A stretch of DNA of 64,000 nt from Nectonema munidae (taxonomy: Eukaryota; Nematomorpha; Nectonematoida; Nectonematidae). The stretch is taken from the NCBI GenBank assembly GCA_030549495.1, contig JAUIRK010000014.1, positions 496,001 to 560,000 of the forward strand. The letters run 5' to 3'. The notes below the pieces were generated by a model that saw nothing but the letters and a program-made list of their open reading frames with translations, was not told the origin of the DNA and made no database searches. Below, piece by piece: positions 23,047 to 35,050 of the stretch. Position 1 is the stretch's first letter. Each line of letters begins with the position of its first letter. A program made the translations under genes and the position numbers.

Positions 23047-25596
23047 CAGGGTTGTCCAACCTATTTTCCAATTGGGCCAAATTGAAAGTTCCACACATTC
23101 TATCGGGCCAAATGAAAATTTTTTGAAAAAATAAATAAAAGTGAGATGCTCATGAGAAAATCGTATATTTATTAGTGAACAATTAAAATAAAATATATTT
23201 ATTAATGTGATTTTTGAAATTGCTTGTTTTTAATAATCTCTTCAAGATCCAATTCAATTTTAGTGTTTTGAACACGCAAAATATTTTTCAAATGCAGATC
23301 TGATAGTCGATTCCTTTCGCTGCATTTGATATTTTTCATCGAAGAAAATATTTGCTCACAGCAATATGTGCTAGCCCACATAGAAAAGAATTTCATCGCA
23401 TTATCACAAATTTTGGGAAATTAATGTAAAGTTACAATCTTTTTATAAAAGCATGATAATTCTTCTTCTCTATGGATTTCCTTTAAATTTCGCCTTGACT
23501 GAATTTCTATCAGTTCTAACTGAAAAGAACTGTCAGCCTTTTGATATTCAACGTTGAAAGGATCGATGAAAATGTTCAAATTTTGATTGTCATTCTTAAA
23601 ATCTTTAAATCTAGCGTCAAATTCTTCTAACAAATTTTCTAGTAGTTGAACATATATTTTATCAACATCTGTTTTAAAATTCACTCTTTTTGAAAGTTCT
23701 TCAAAGTGTACAAAATTGTTTTCTTTGATTTGGCATATAAAAAGCCTGATTTTATTTTTGAAGCTTGTGACTCTTTCCAACATGTTTGAAATTAATTGAT
23801 TTTTTCCTTGTAGTTGAATATTAAGATTTGCTAGCAAACCAGTTATATCAGTAAAGAAAGCCAAATGATCCAGCCATTTTTCGTCTTCCAAAAACTCAAA
23901 GTTTCGATTTTTTGTCTTGAGAAAGAATTTAATTTCTGGTATAAGAGCGGAAAATCTTTTCAAAGTTGAAGCTCTGCTCAGCCATCTTACCTTCGTGAAA
24001 TAAATAACATCTTCAAACTTACTTCCTACTTCCTTTAAATAATTTTTAAATTCTCTGTGATTCAAACCTTGAGATCTAATAAAATTTACAGTTTTTCCCA
24101 AGTCTGTCATGATGTGTTCCATTTTTAACTTTTGAGAGCAAAGTTGCTGCTGATGAATGATACAATGATAACTGATGATACTTTCATTTATATTTTTTTT
24201 AAAGTTAGCAACAAAGCCATTTTTGACTCCTATCATAGATGGAGCACCATCAGTTGTCAACGAAACAATCTTGCTTGCATCAATATTGAACTTCTTCAAA
24301 CAGTTTTTGACTTCATTATATATATCTTCTCCCGTTGTTGTACCTTTCATGGAACACAAATCCAACATTCCTTCTATTTGTACAAAATTTTCATCAATAC
24401 CTTTGATGAAAATTGCTAATTGAGCAGTATCACTTTGATCAAGGTTTTCATCTAAAGCTAAACTGTAATAACGACATTTAGATAAACTTTTTTTGAGACT
24501 ATTTTCAGTAAAATCTGCCATATCATCTATTCTACGAGAAATTGTTTGATGAGACAGACTTGTTTCGTTGATCAAGTACTGTTTTTGTGGACAATACTCT
24601 TTAAACGCAATCATAAGACAGTCTTTGATTAGTTCTCCATCAGTCATCGGTTTACCTCTTTTAACAATTTTTTGTGCAATCAAATAGCTCACCTTCAACT
24701 CACCATCCATATTTATAACTGTTCTAAGCAAAGAATTCTGTTGACTAGCCGTTTCTCTTTTGTACTTTTCTAGTTTACTTTTTCTCGTTTCTTCCTCCAT
24801 TTGAATGAATTCTTTTTTGTGTATAGTGTCGCAGTGACGTTTAACATTGTATTCTTTACAAGTTGAAATTTTTTCTTTACAAATGAAGCAAAAAATTTTA
24901 CCACCAACCTCATAAACAAAATATTTTTGTGACCAATTTTCATTAAATTTGCGATTTTCCCAAGATATTTTTCTTTTTTTATTTTCCATTATATTTTTTG
25001 TGGGGCTTCAACTTTTTATAAGAAATTGTTTATCAAAATGCTGAACGAATTAAAATTTACTCCATATTTAATTAGATTGAAAAAAACATTTCAAAAAACA
25101 AAAAAAAAAGAGAAGAAAAAAATTAATGTGTCAAAAAAATCATTATATATAATCAAAACAAGTATTCAAAAAAATTTTGGTCAGAAAGTATAAGTTTTGC
25201 ACTGCTTATCAGAAATATTTTTTTACAGAAATTTGAAGAGCTTGAAAAGCTTTTACGTAAAATATTATAATATTTTAAATTTTAAGTTTTTTCTAAGTTA
25301 GTAGTTGAAAACTTATAGAATTTATAATTTAATTTTAAGATAATGTGAAAACTGGTTAGATAATCATCAAAAAAGAAACTATTATAATATAAAGTATTTG
25401 TGTTTTAAAATATCAAAATAAAAAACTTTAACAATATCAAAGTAAAAACAAAATTACATTGTTAAATACATTTATTTTAAGACTGAAACTGATTTATATA
25501 CGAATTTCAAAACTATATAAAAATTTTTGATCGGGCCACGGTCAAAATTCGTTTGGGCCGCAGTGCGGCCCGCGGGCCATGGGTTGGACTACACTG
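23047..25596 (-). mobile_element. 2.55-kb hAT transposon, best preserved in the window
   Basis: The termini are inverted: CAGGGTTGTCCAACCTATTT on the left and CAGTGTAGTCCAACCCATGG as the reverse complement of the right, with GGGCC-rich sequence just inside both. This is the pattern of Charlie-like hAT elements. The 8-bp flanks (GATTAAAA and AAACATAC) do not match, so no target duplication remains. Between the ends lies one nearly intact minus-strand transposase gene. The missing duplication could reflect mutation or recombination between copies. Confidence 0.85.
23202..24989 (-). pseudogene. GTF2IRD2/EPM2AIP1-like hAT transposase, one nonsense codon
   Basis: It starts at ATG 24989 (MENKKRKISWENRKFNENWS), which fits the family N-terminus. 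BED-like finger: CFICKEKISTCKEYNVKRHC...H (residues about 33-60). Catalytic region: LALDENLDQSDTAQLAIF (first Asp, about residue 176), SLTTDGAPSMIGVKNGFV (second Asp), YHCIIHQQQLC, and RWLSRASTLKRF. An in-frame TAA at about 23421-23423 follows KKIVTLH. The same frame then continues FPKICDNAMKFFSMWASTY, with CEQIFSSMKNIKCSERNRLS carrying the third acidic residue and the dimerisation domain, to 23202. So a protein of about 595 residues is interrupted by a single stop roughly 73 residues from its end. All three catalytic acids are visible. Confidence 0.88.
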
Positions 25597-25604
25597 AAAC
25601 ATAC

Positions 25605-26185
25605 ATGGCGGTTTGTGTAACTAAAATATGTTGTAATGAAAAGTTTTATCAGGATGTGTTGTTTGCTTAGACCAATTTGTTCTTTAACAGAGAGCTAAAT
25701 TTATTGTACAACTATTTTTACAAAAATTAAGCTGATGTATGCTAAAAGTATATCTTAACTCAGTTCTCTTTTAATGCAGGGTTAGCTAAAATGTTGTTAA
25801 CAGATATCTGCATTTAGAAAATAATTTGAATCAAAACTGGTCATATTTCATTTAAACCAATGTTTCGAGAGAGAAAACTCACTTTGGTAACAGTTCAATA
25901 AAATATCATATTTTTAAATTCAAACGTTTATCTTTAAGTTATTGCTACGAATTGATGTAAATGTAAGAATAGGAAAAAGAACACTATTTTTCACAAACAC
26001 AATCGCAGATTTAGACGCGTCTTTTGCTTCTCCACTCTTGATAGCGTAATCAGGAATATTGAGAAATCTTTGGCGGTGGTCCACTATTCATGCCGTAACC
26101 ACGGAAGACAAAACAATCTTTGATACTGAAGCTTAGAAATCTTTGATAGTGAGTACTTGTGAATTTGCAAATATGTACTTTTATA
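25605..26185. other. Non-coding AT-rich stretch
   Basis: No recognised feature. Confidence 0.45.
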
Positions 26186-26425
26186 TATACTTCTTCTTCT
26201 TCTTCATCATCTTATCCCCTAAATGGGGGTCGATGGCTTGATCCTGTTTCTCCATAGGTTCCTGTCCTTAGAGTTTTGGATCATTGCAAAGTAAATTGGA
26301 GCAGAATTTTTACAAGCCGGATGCCCTTCCTGACGCCAACCAGTGTTTGTATTCAGGACTGGAAACCTTTAGCCTTTGTACAACCAAGTACTTAACCCAC
26401 AAGGCAGCGGTAATTTGGAATCAGA
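26186..26425 (-). repeat. SINE with tRNA-like head and RTE-like tail
   Basis: Read on the minus strand. A tRNA-like head has a box A-like GTGGGTTAAGTACTTGG and a weak box B-like GGTTTCCAGTCCTG (about 26365-26422). It is followed by GTTGGCGTCAGGAAGGGCAT and CCGGCTTGTAAAAATTCTGC, a core known from the 3' ends of RTE-clade LINEs and their SINEs in several animal groups. The end is CCCATTTAGGGGATAAG followed by a GATGATGAAGAAGAAGAAG microsatellite tail at about 26190. The simple-repeat tail, not poly-A, fits RTE-type mobilisation. Confidence 0.65.
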
Positions 26426-26787
26426 GTTATTTTCTCCTAGAACAAGAGCCAGCAAAAGCTAACGAGCTTGGTCCACCCGGAGCTACACGAGTTTAAAGCG
26501 CCTGTTACTCGCTTTTGCCTCAAGATCATTTAGTTTTAAACGACCCCGCTGCGTGAAGGCAGATCAGGAGACTTACTGTTCAGAGGCTATAAGAGACGCA
26601 TGTGCCATATGAGGTATTTTATAGGAAAATGAGTGCTCATTTTCATTTTCCACCTCTGCATAAACAGTCATTAAGGTCTTTTATATTATATATATTTATA
26701 TATTATTTATATTTATATTTTTATATATACTGAAAACGTTATTTATCTTTTTAGGCTACGTTTAACTTGTATAGCCTTGATATTTAA

Positions 26788-27348
26788 CAGGGGTGGGCGT
26801 ATAAGAGGATAAAAATCGCCATAAATCATTTTGTGTTATAAAGAGACACACGTTATTTGAAAGAATAAATAAATGGTAAATTAAAAACGAAATTAATAAA
26901 AATTATTTATTAATAAAATTTTTAAAAATAGCTAACGACAAACTTTGTTCACATTTTTAAAATTAGGTGTAAAATTAGTTAGAGCTGTTCTTAAGAACTG
27001 TGTAAGTAAACTCTGTATTTCATTGTGGAGTATAAAGACTCACAAGCATCTTTCTTTAAAAGTGCGTATTTTGATTCTGGCACAAGTGTACAGAATTCGA
27101 ACATAGAAGTTTTGTGTAGCATTTGCAGTGCCTGCTCTTCTTTGATTTCTATCAAAACTTAAAGAGACTTAAGTTTTCCTGTGCGTAATTTTGAATTTAA
27201 TTGTGTATTGAGATGAGAATTGAATAGGATTATTTTCGTAGTGTCGACGTAAATTATAAACACTTTCGTTTATTTTCAATGAAAGCATAATTTCGTTTTG
27301 GAAATATCTATTTTCGCTTTCATATTTACGTTGCTTATTATTTTCCAT
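26788..27348 (-). mobile_element. Internally deleted hAT: N-terminus joined near C-terminus
   Basis: From ATG 27348 on the minus strand a short frame reads MENNKQRKYESENRYFQNE, then VYNLRRHYENN. This matches the BED-containing N-terminus of the hAT at 23047 (MENKKRK...ENRKFNENW...YNVKRH). About 200 bp further on come matches to the far C-terminus (EFCTLVPESKYALLKKDACE, and in another frame LRTALTNFTPNFKN) ending near 26938. The catalytic core is absent. A possible left terminus CAGGGGTGGGCG is at 26788. No right terminus or target duplication could be paired, so the extent beyond 27348 is open. Confidence 0.55.
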
Positions 27349-28470
27349 AGATAAGATTTATAATTAAACTAAAATTAATTCTGAACTTTAAATTAAAGAA
27401 AAAGGATTAGTTCACATTTATGGAAAATATATTTGCAAAGATAAATTTTTACCTCAATAAAAAACGAAAGAAAAGAAGAATAAAGAAAAATTTTAGAGCA
27501 GGTTAATAGCTCAAATTAGTAAGAATTTTTTTTTAACAAAAAAACTTTAAAAATCTAAAAAAATTATTATTCATTGTTGAAACAAATAAAAAAAGCTATC
27601 AATCATCGTTTAAATTTTAAGTTAGATCCACTTTTACACATTTTAAGTTAAAAATATAGAAAATAATTAAAATCACGTGTTATATTTATAGTTTTGCTTA
27701 ATGCCACACATTCCTTCTGTTTGAGAGTTGCTTACCGTTATAATATTATTAAGATATCATTCTGAAAATATATATTTCGATAGTATTTTGTAATTTTTTT
27801 AAAACCTCTTTGCAAAGTTTTATAAGACTATTATAAGAATAATTAAAATAATCAGATCAGAGGAAAAAGAGAGGCCATTTTGAAGAAAGAAGAATCAGGA
27901 AAAGGAAAAGGAAAAGAAGCTGAAAAGAGCGACCATTTTTTTTCGAAGACGCTCTGAATTGTTCGTTGGTTGGTTGGAGATATGAAAGCACTTTCAGCCG
28001 TAAGGCTATATGCTCGCATTATGCTTAAGATGGTTAAATACAGAATTTGTTTTTAGAGTTGGGACTAGCCTTGGGGATCGAATCCCTGACCTTCAACTGT
28101 TAAGCTGAGAGGCAAGAAAAATAAAAATATTTTTAATATATATTCTTTTTATTAACAATGAATATAAATTAGTGAGATACTGATGTAGTCATTAAGTAAT
28201 AAATTTCACATTTTATTTGATTATTATTGAGATATTTGCAAGTACATGACTAAATTTATTTATTTGACATTACAACTCAAAATTTGAAAAAATGGATCAA
28301 TTTATTCAATACACAAAATAGATTAGTAGAGTGTAAATAAGTAATGACAAGTGGAATTTATGTGTCCTTTAGGTTAAGAACAACTGCTCTAGAACATGAT
28401 TAATTTTTTATATTAAATGGTACTATCGTTAGAATTATGACGTAATAAATCATCATTAAGGCACAATTAC
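27349..28470. other. Mostly non-coding; tRNA-like fragment inside
   Basis: AT-rich with a GA-rich patch near 27855-27925. At 28380-28396 the minus strand reads GCAGTTGTTCTTAACC, which resembles a Charlie-type hAT terminus, but no partner was found. A tRNA-like segment at 28060-28114 is listed separately. Confidence 0.4.
28060..28114 (-). repeat. tRNA-like fragment (SINE head or relic)
   Basis: Minus strand: TGCCTCTCAGCTTAACAGTT (box A-like), then GGGATTCGATCCCC (box B-like with a self-complementary GGG...CCC arm). The spacing is shorter than in a true tRNA, and no acceptor stem could be folded. It is therefore read as a retroposed tRNA-like relic and not as a gene. Confidence 0.4.
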
Positions 28471-28474
28471 TTAC

Positions 28475-28533
28475 CATCTTCAAGGTCTGTAGGATGTCTC
28501 CCTATGAGTCCCAACATTGGCTCAAAGACTTTC
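28475..28533 (-). other. Candidate host exon (59 nt), speculative
   Basis: On the minus strand a 59-nt segment is bounded by CTACTCAG (acceptor-like) and GATG|GTAAGTAA (strong donor). Its open phase reads KVFEPMLGLIGRHPTDLED, which is more protein-like in composition than surrounding AT-rich frames. There is no homology that I recognise and no neighbouring exon. It could be chance. Confidence 0.2.
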
Positions 28534-28779
28534 CTGAGTAGTGGTTGTTTATTTTTCAACGACAAACTTTCAATATTCTCCAAACCAAAATATTTTTTAT
28601 CGTTTTTGTGAAAATATTTTTGGTATTGCGTAATTCACGTATTTTATATTTTTTTGAAGCGACAAGTTTGCTCGGAAATATTTGCAATGAAACTCATAGC
28701 AGCATTGTGTTACGTCTTTTTCCCACAGGATCTGATATTAATTTGGCGCACGAGCTCTCTCACATGTAAGTAACTTTTT

Positions 28780-29230
28780 ATTTTAAAAAACATTACCCCT
28801 TTGAAATGAATATTTAAGAATTCTAATTAAGTATAAATCTTTTTTATTAACTGAAGGGGATTTTTTTTAGCAAATTTTCTTTTACGGAATTATTATTTTT
28901 CACTATCGTATAACGATATAATGTCCTCGCTTCTTTGTTTATAATTGAATTCATACCTTTTATAATCATATTCTTTTATTTAGGAACAAGATACATTCCG
29001 TCGTGCCGGTTTTTTACCCTGGTTTTCTTCCTCTGAAGAATTCAAAGGTTTTTACAGTTAGGTAGTGCTCTAGCGACCCGATTCTACGTGGTTAGTAATC
29101 AAGCTATCACTAGACAATAAGTTTGTTTCCCAAATTGGGAGCGTTCGCGTTATGAAGTATCGTTCACTCAGGTGTGTTTATATATTGTAACATAAATTCT
29201 TGTAAAATAATATATATAACAAGGTATAGC
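28780..29230. other. Non-coding stretch
   Basis: Nothing assignable apart from a slightly GC-richer patch near 29055-29150. Confidence 0.4.
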
Positions 29231-29237
29231 TATTCTT

Positions 29238-29373
29238 TTGTAACAAGGGCCGGTAGGCGTTTAGTGGGATGGAAAGTCCAGGTAGACTTGGACTCAGCAT
29301 TCCGGGCGGGCCACGATATCCAAAAGGATGGGTGCGAACGCCACAAACAACTTAATTAATTAATTAATTAATA
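29238..29373 (+). repeat. GC-rich retroposon-like segment with (TTAA)n tail
   Basis: A sharply GC-richer block (AGGGCCGGTAGGCGTTTAG through GGATGGGTGCGAACGCCAC) ends in CAACTTAATTAATTAATTAA. A short simple-repeat tail after a unique GC-rich body is the usual 3' structure of a SINE or a truncated LINE mobilised by an RTE-like enzyme. No pol III boxes or coding motif are evident, so the family is unknown. Confidence 0.4.
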
Positions 29374-32300
29374 ATAATTGAATTCGTCAGTATACTAAAA
29401 TGATCACTCGAATCAAATATGGCTGAAAGAGTGTAATAGCTTTTTTTTTATTAAATAAAAATCTTAGTTCATCATATCTTCAAGAAGGAGAAAAGGGATA
29501 AATAAATAAAAATAGTATATGGTAAATATGGGATTAAATAATTTGAAGGAGACATCTATAGTTTATAATTTTGTTTCATTTCTTAGAAAATTTTCTAATG
29601 TCTTTGCAAATGCTATTGCTTATTATACATCGTTTTTTTTTGAATAGGAATGTAATTCTTCTTTTTTTAGATAAATTAACGAAAGTATCTCCGCTTTTAT
29701 TAACGAAAGTATTTCCGAATTTTATTTCCAAACTTTTTTATCTTTCCATGTTTTTCACATCTTTTATACAAGTTTACCTTAAAAGTTCAGTTATCCTGCA
29801 AAATTGTAGATTACCGGCTTTAAATCATTCAAAATTATTAATAGAAAAAGACGTTCTCTTTTCAAACCTATCGGCAACACTTCAGTTCTAATTGTAACAA
29901 AATTGACAAATTGGTTGCAAGCAGCAAAATATTTTCATTAAAATCTTCCAGCAGTGAAGAAATTAATGATGAAAATGATGGAATTTTATTGCCAAATATC
30001 AAGAAATTATTAAAAAAAGAAAATCTGTTAGAAATTTTTTTGTCATGAATTTGTTAGAAATATGGTTATAAGAGATTTAATTAGGGAACCCGACGCATAT
30101 CTGGTTGCATGATTTATAATAGGTTTATACGAGTTAGAAAGTAACTCAGTAAAAAGCAATTTGGAAAAGAATGAATTGGATACCCATATTTTCAGAGAAT
30201 TACAATTAGTGTCCCCGTGAAAAGTACTAAATAAATGAAAACTATTTTTGGTGATATATTTTTAACATAAATTTTATTGCAATATATAATAACACAGGGT
30301 AAGAAAAATAATTTTGTTTTCTGTTGTATCAAATGTATTATTAATACATATATGTAATTTTCTTTGCAGATTCCAAAAATGATGTTCATTTTTTACTCCA
30401 TACTCCATTTTTTTTCAATTTCCAATTGTAATATATTTAAATAATATTTAGTACTAATACCTTTTATATTTATATTAAATTATAAACAAAGATGTGCTGA
30501 TGAGCCATTAATTAAAAAGTTATAAGGAAATATAGTAAACCAAGTAAAATCTTTATTGATGATAAACCAAAAATTAATCAATGATATTTCGTCTATTCAT
30601 GGCTCTTCAGACAGGCAGAGAGAGAGAGAAAGTATATAAGTAAATAGAAATATTTTACTTAAACTTGTTTACTAAATTAAATTATATTTATATATTCGTA
30701 AAATATAAGGGTTTTTTTAACTTTAACACTATTCTTTTAAAATTCATTTTCAAATAAAAGTTCAATTGTTACTGTTATACTTAAAAAATTTAATTGTTTT
30801 AATAATATTTTTAGCCTAAAAATATTATATTTCTTTTTTATAATGATTTCTAAACCAGGCGTAAATCCTCACATGATCCAAATTATTTTCTTTTTTACAT
30901 ATGTGGCTGTTTTCATCATAAACGAAATATTTCAAAATCGGTGCTTTTTGGAGATTAAGACTTTTTTCAGAAGATAACCGATTTATATATTGTCATGATG
31001 TTCCAGGCCTTTTATCATAAAGGAAGAGGATTTACAAAATTTTCCTGCTATCTTTGTATGTGGGACAGTCGACCTAGAGATAAACTCTTGATATATGAGA
31101 AATAGCCTTACCGTGAAACTCTTGAAGCAGGCATGTAAACGTTGTAAATGGCCCTTCCTGCAAAAAAAAAAATATTTTTTTACTTTGTTTAATCGAATAA
31201 TGAAAATAATTTTTTATTTTTTTGATTAAAATCACCACGGAACACATTCATTGCAGAATAAATTGAGTAGAAAATGGCGTGTAATTAGGAGGATGATATA
31301 TGTTGTGAGTGTACAAGTTGGTAAAATCGTTCAATATTAAAACAATTGAAAATAACTTAAAAGTTTTTGAAAAAAATCATGTTCTAAACTACTGCAATAA
31401 AGTGTTTTTTGATGTAAAATGCCAGTCCATTATGATATCGCAAGCTTCCGAAAACATTTTTTTAAAAAAGTTCTTGATAAAATTTGCAATTTAAAAGCAC
31501 ATCTAAAAAATTTGAAATAGAGAAATAGTTCTTTGAGCTTGTAACATATGATAATAATTGGAGCAGATTAGGACTCATACGATAATGTATGACATTTTGA
31601 TTACTAAAGGACATCGAAGGCTAAAAGGATGCTTCAACTAAATGATAATAAATTTTCAACTTCTTTCTCCAAAGAACCAAATCTAGCAGTATGATCGAAT
31701 TTGCTCATTACTTTATCAATTGATGGTGAATGTGGTTTCAGTTGAGAGAGTTATTTTTGATCTATCTTGACATTCACTGATTTTTACTTCATTTTAAAGC
31801 ACTTCGATTTCAAACTATATTTTTTGAATAAAGGAAAAGCTCTCTTCAACAAATTTTTTTGTTTGCGCGTCACTATCATTTGTTGTAAAAAACAAAAAAG
31901 TTTGACATTTAGAATTCGAAATTGAAGATCTCCTCCTAAACGGCTTATCATTGATATGCAATTTTTTTTGAACCTTTGAAATCAGCAAGACTATTTTTTT
32001 TAAGAATCATCCCCATATCTTATCTAACTCCTCATCGTTTTGATTCTATAAATGCCAGACCATTAATTTCTTTTTAAATTAATAATTTAATTCAAAAAAC
32101 TATAACTGTTTAATTTTACAAATCTTCGAAAGCCAGATTTGAAAGAAAAATTCAAAACTTGCAGTATTTCTTACAGTTGCGCGAATAACATATCTGGATT
32201 TATTTTTTGAAGCCAAATTCGAAAAGATCAATTTTTGTGTATCGCATTTTTCGGAAAATGACTACAAATTGGCGCTTAAGATATAAACTTTTAGATATAA

Positions 32301-32620
32301 ACTAAAAACAAAAAAATGTAAAAATGGTTTTGAAAAGTTTAATTGTAGCAAAAATCCACATTAATAGACATAACATTTCATGTGTATTCTTAATACAAAT
32401 AGATTAGCTATGGCGTGTTATAAATTAATTTCTTTCAAAGAGATCTTTGCAGGAAAGTTTTTTACGTGAGGAGAAGGTATTCGTAGTCCCATTGTAACTT
32501 AAAATTTCCAGTCCCAATCAATAAAAAACTTTTGCTTCCTTAGATATTAAAATGTGTTCCAAATAAATCAAGATTGGTCCTTCATAAATAGTAAAATCTA
32601 TACAAAAAAAATATATATAA
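29374..32620. other. Long AT-rich non-coding stretch
   Basis: No transposon ends, SINE boxes or domain-like frames seen. It includes an (AG)n microsatellite near 30617-30632. The 106-codon frame at 29571-29891 is Leu/Phe-rich and not recognisable. Confidence 0.5.
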
Positions 32621-32639
32621 TACCCACAACTTTTTCCAT

Positions 32640-35050
32640 ATTGATTATTTTGTGCAGAAAAAGGAAAAACCTTTTGAAAAATTCATGAAGTTTAAAGATC
32701 CTTCAATATTGCTTCAATTCAAAAAACAAAATAAGACATGAGACAAGAAAAGCAAAGAAGATTTAAGTAAATCTTTCGAAGAATATAAAAGACAACCCAA
32801 GAAAGTTTTGGGGTTATATAAATACTTTGAGAAAAAGAAGTTCAAACTTAAATACTATAGTTGTCAGAGACGGACACTCTCTTAAAAACAATATCAAAAT
32901 ATCTAAAACACTCAATCCTTACCAGGGCCGTATCAAGTGATCGTGGCGCCCAGGGCAAAGGTCGTGAATGGAGCCCCTCACCCCTTGCTCTTTCTTTTCT
33001 CACTCATCCCCACCCCATTCTGGCTTAAAAAGTGATTTAGAAAAAAAATGCTCACATTTTTATTAAGCCACAAACTTCAGATATATACTGTCTGAATCGA
33101 AGACAGTCTCCATTCGATGTTCATTTTTCGTTTTATAGTAGCAGCAAAATGATCGATGACTTCGTCAAAATCAACACAATCGAAAACTTCTTTCTCAATG
33201 CTCATAAGAGCCTGACTTTGGAGAAGATCCCATAGTGCTCCTTAGGTAGGACTTAAAAAGTTTTAGCTTGCTGAATGACCTTTCACAGGATGTAATAGAA
33301 GTTCCAATTTTCAACATGATCCTCAGAGCTACTTATAGATTCGGACAGAGTCTTGAGTGCGAGGACAGGAAACCAAGTAACTCTATAGCGTTTGCCGGTT
33401 TTTCCTTCCAAAGTTTCAAAAACATTTGAATGTCCTCAATTTCCATCTCAAGCTCTGCTGCGCTGACGTCAGTGGCAATGAAATGGCGCCGGCCCTGATC
33501 CTTACTTTTAATCTGTTTTCACTCACCCTCAACTATGCTCACCAAAAATCGCACCCAAGTTTGTTTGTCATTCACAAATGAATGAAATTATTATTATCAA
33601 TGAAAAATCCGTTCATGAAAAACGAATACTCATTTTCAGGCGATAAATCTCCAGGCATGGACGGTTTACATCCATATATTTAAAAAAAAACTAGCAGATG
33701 TTTTGGCTTCTCCATTAACGATAATTTTTAACCATTCTTTGAAAGAAGGAAAATTGCTATAAACCAGTAAGCTTAACTCCTGTTCTTTCAAAATTTTGGA
33801 ATCCATAATTGCTGATAATATTCTTTCTTATCTCAAAAGATCAAATATAATAGTTATTAAGAAAAAATCCACGATAACACAATTACTAGAATTTCATAAT
33901 AGTGTTGCAAACCTGCTAGAATAAAAAGATACAGTTGATGTCTTGTACTTTGACTTTAGTAAAACTTTTGACAAAGTTCCACAATTATTTAATCAAGAAA
34001 TTGGAAGCTTACGGTTTATACTCCGGGATTGTTAAATGGATTAAAAGTTTCCTATCTGTCAGATACCAAATCGTTTCAGTTCATGGACATCTTTTCAATT
34101 CAACAAAGTCACTGGCGAGATTATCAAGGGTAGTACGCTGGGTTCTCTTCTCTTTAATCTCTACACAAATGACCTTCACCACGAAATAACTTTCAGGTTA
34201 TTTGCTGACTATCTTCAAATATATTTTGGTTCAACTTCTGAATCGAGAAGGCTTCAACTTTTCTAAAGGTTACCATCTCCAAGTTTATTTCCAAACTTTA
34301 TTTATTACATTGGAGGCAATATAATATAAAGCATGTGAACCAAGTTAATGTACCTGGGTATTATTAGCGATCAAAAATTGAAATTTAAAACCTCCATCAT
34401 ACAAGAGTCATTCAGAGAGCTTATTCACTTTTCCAACTCATACTCAGCCACTTTTTATTCCTGGAACCGTTCACAATTATTTTTATTTATAAAGCATTGA
34501 TAAGACCTATAATTGAGCACGGTAATGTCCCCACCCTACCTGTACTAAAGAAATGGATGCTTTCGAAAACGTGGCGCTATATAACAGGGAAAATTATAGG
34601 GCTTATATAATGAAAGATTAAACTTTTTATCGCTTCCACTTTTGTCTTACAGACTCAAAAGAAACGACATGATAACCGTTTATAATATTATCAATGAAAA
34701 ATTTCAAATTGATCATGAAGTTTTATCATCTTTTCCTAACGACATGAAATAACGCACCCGTTCAAATTTATAAAAGGTAAACACAAAAAGCCCATTTGTA
34801 AAAATTTCTTTTCTAGTCAAGAAATCAGGTATCAAAGAATGGGACAGCTTGCCAGAATATGTGGTGAATTCAGCTTCGTTGAACACCTTTAAACAACGCC
34901 TTGATCTTCTGTGGAAAGATATAATGTTTCGCGCTCCTTACCCATTGACACGAAGGCCCTGCGCACTCATAGTAGTTTAGCATTTTTTTGATGCGATATA
35001 TACAGGCTCCGCCTTTCTTTTTGTCGCTTAATAAAATAGGTTATGTTTTT
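32640..35050 (+). mobile_element. CR1-like LINE ORF2 remnant, interrupted by a hAT
   Basis: A decayed plus-strand LINE. In order: a linker region FWGYINTLRKRSSNLNT near 32800-32860; after the hAT insert at 32923-33497, GDKSPGMDGLHPYI (33640-33685); the palm motif VLYFDFSKTFDKVP (33940-33980); WIKSFLSVRYQIVSVHG; an LTGxxQGS-type block disturbed near 34130; FADY-like near 34200; then C-terminal RNDMITVYNIINEKFQIDHE (34660-34720) and KEWDSLPEYVVNSASLNTFK, QRLDLLWKD ending near 34925. The 3' untranslated part runs to about 35040. There is no RNase H. It lacks the 5' endonuclease. Many stops and shifts make it an old copy. Confidence 0.8.
32915..33505 (-). mobile_element. 575-bp hAT 3'-end derivative nested in the LINE, perfect TSD
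   Basis: Element at 32923-33497. Termini: CAGGGCCGTATCAAG on the left, CAGGGCCGGCGCCATTTC as the reverse complement of the right. It is flanked by the perfect 8-bp duplication ATCCTTAC (32915-32922 and 33498-33505). The minus strand carries only the transposase C-terminus: CERSFSKLKLFKSYLRSTM (dimerisation domain, about 33235-33290) and IEKEVFDCVDFDEVIDHFAA (about 33125-33195). It is an internally deleted ZMYM1-like hAT. LINE similarity resumes on both sides, so the LINE was already present. A related end lies at 55998-56336. Confidence 0.9.

Noticed and set aside
24132-24423. Two overlapping plus-strand frames inside the hAT at 23047
   Set aside because: Antisense shadows of the transposase catalytic region.
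28060-28114. A functional tRNA gene
   Set aside because: Box-like motifs are present, but no acceptor stem, the spacing is short and no terminator-like T run follows correctly.
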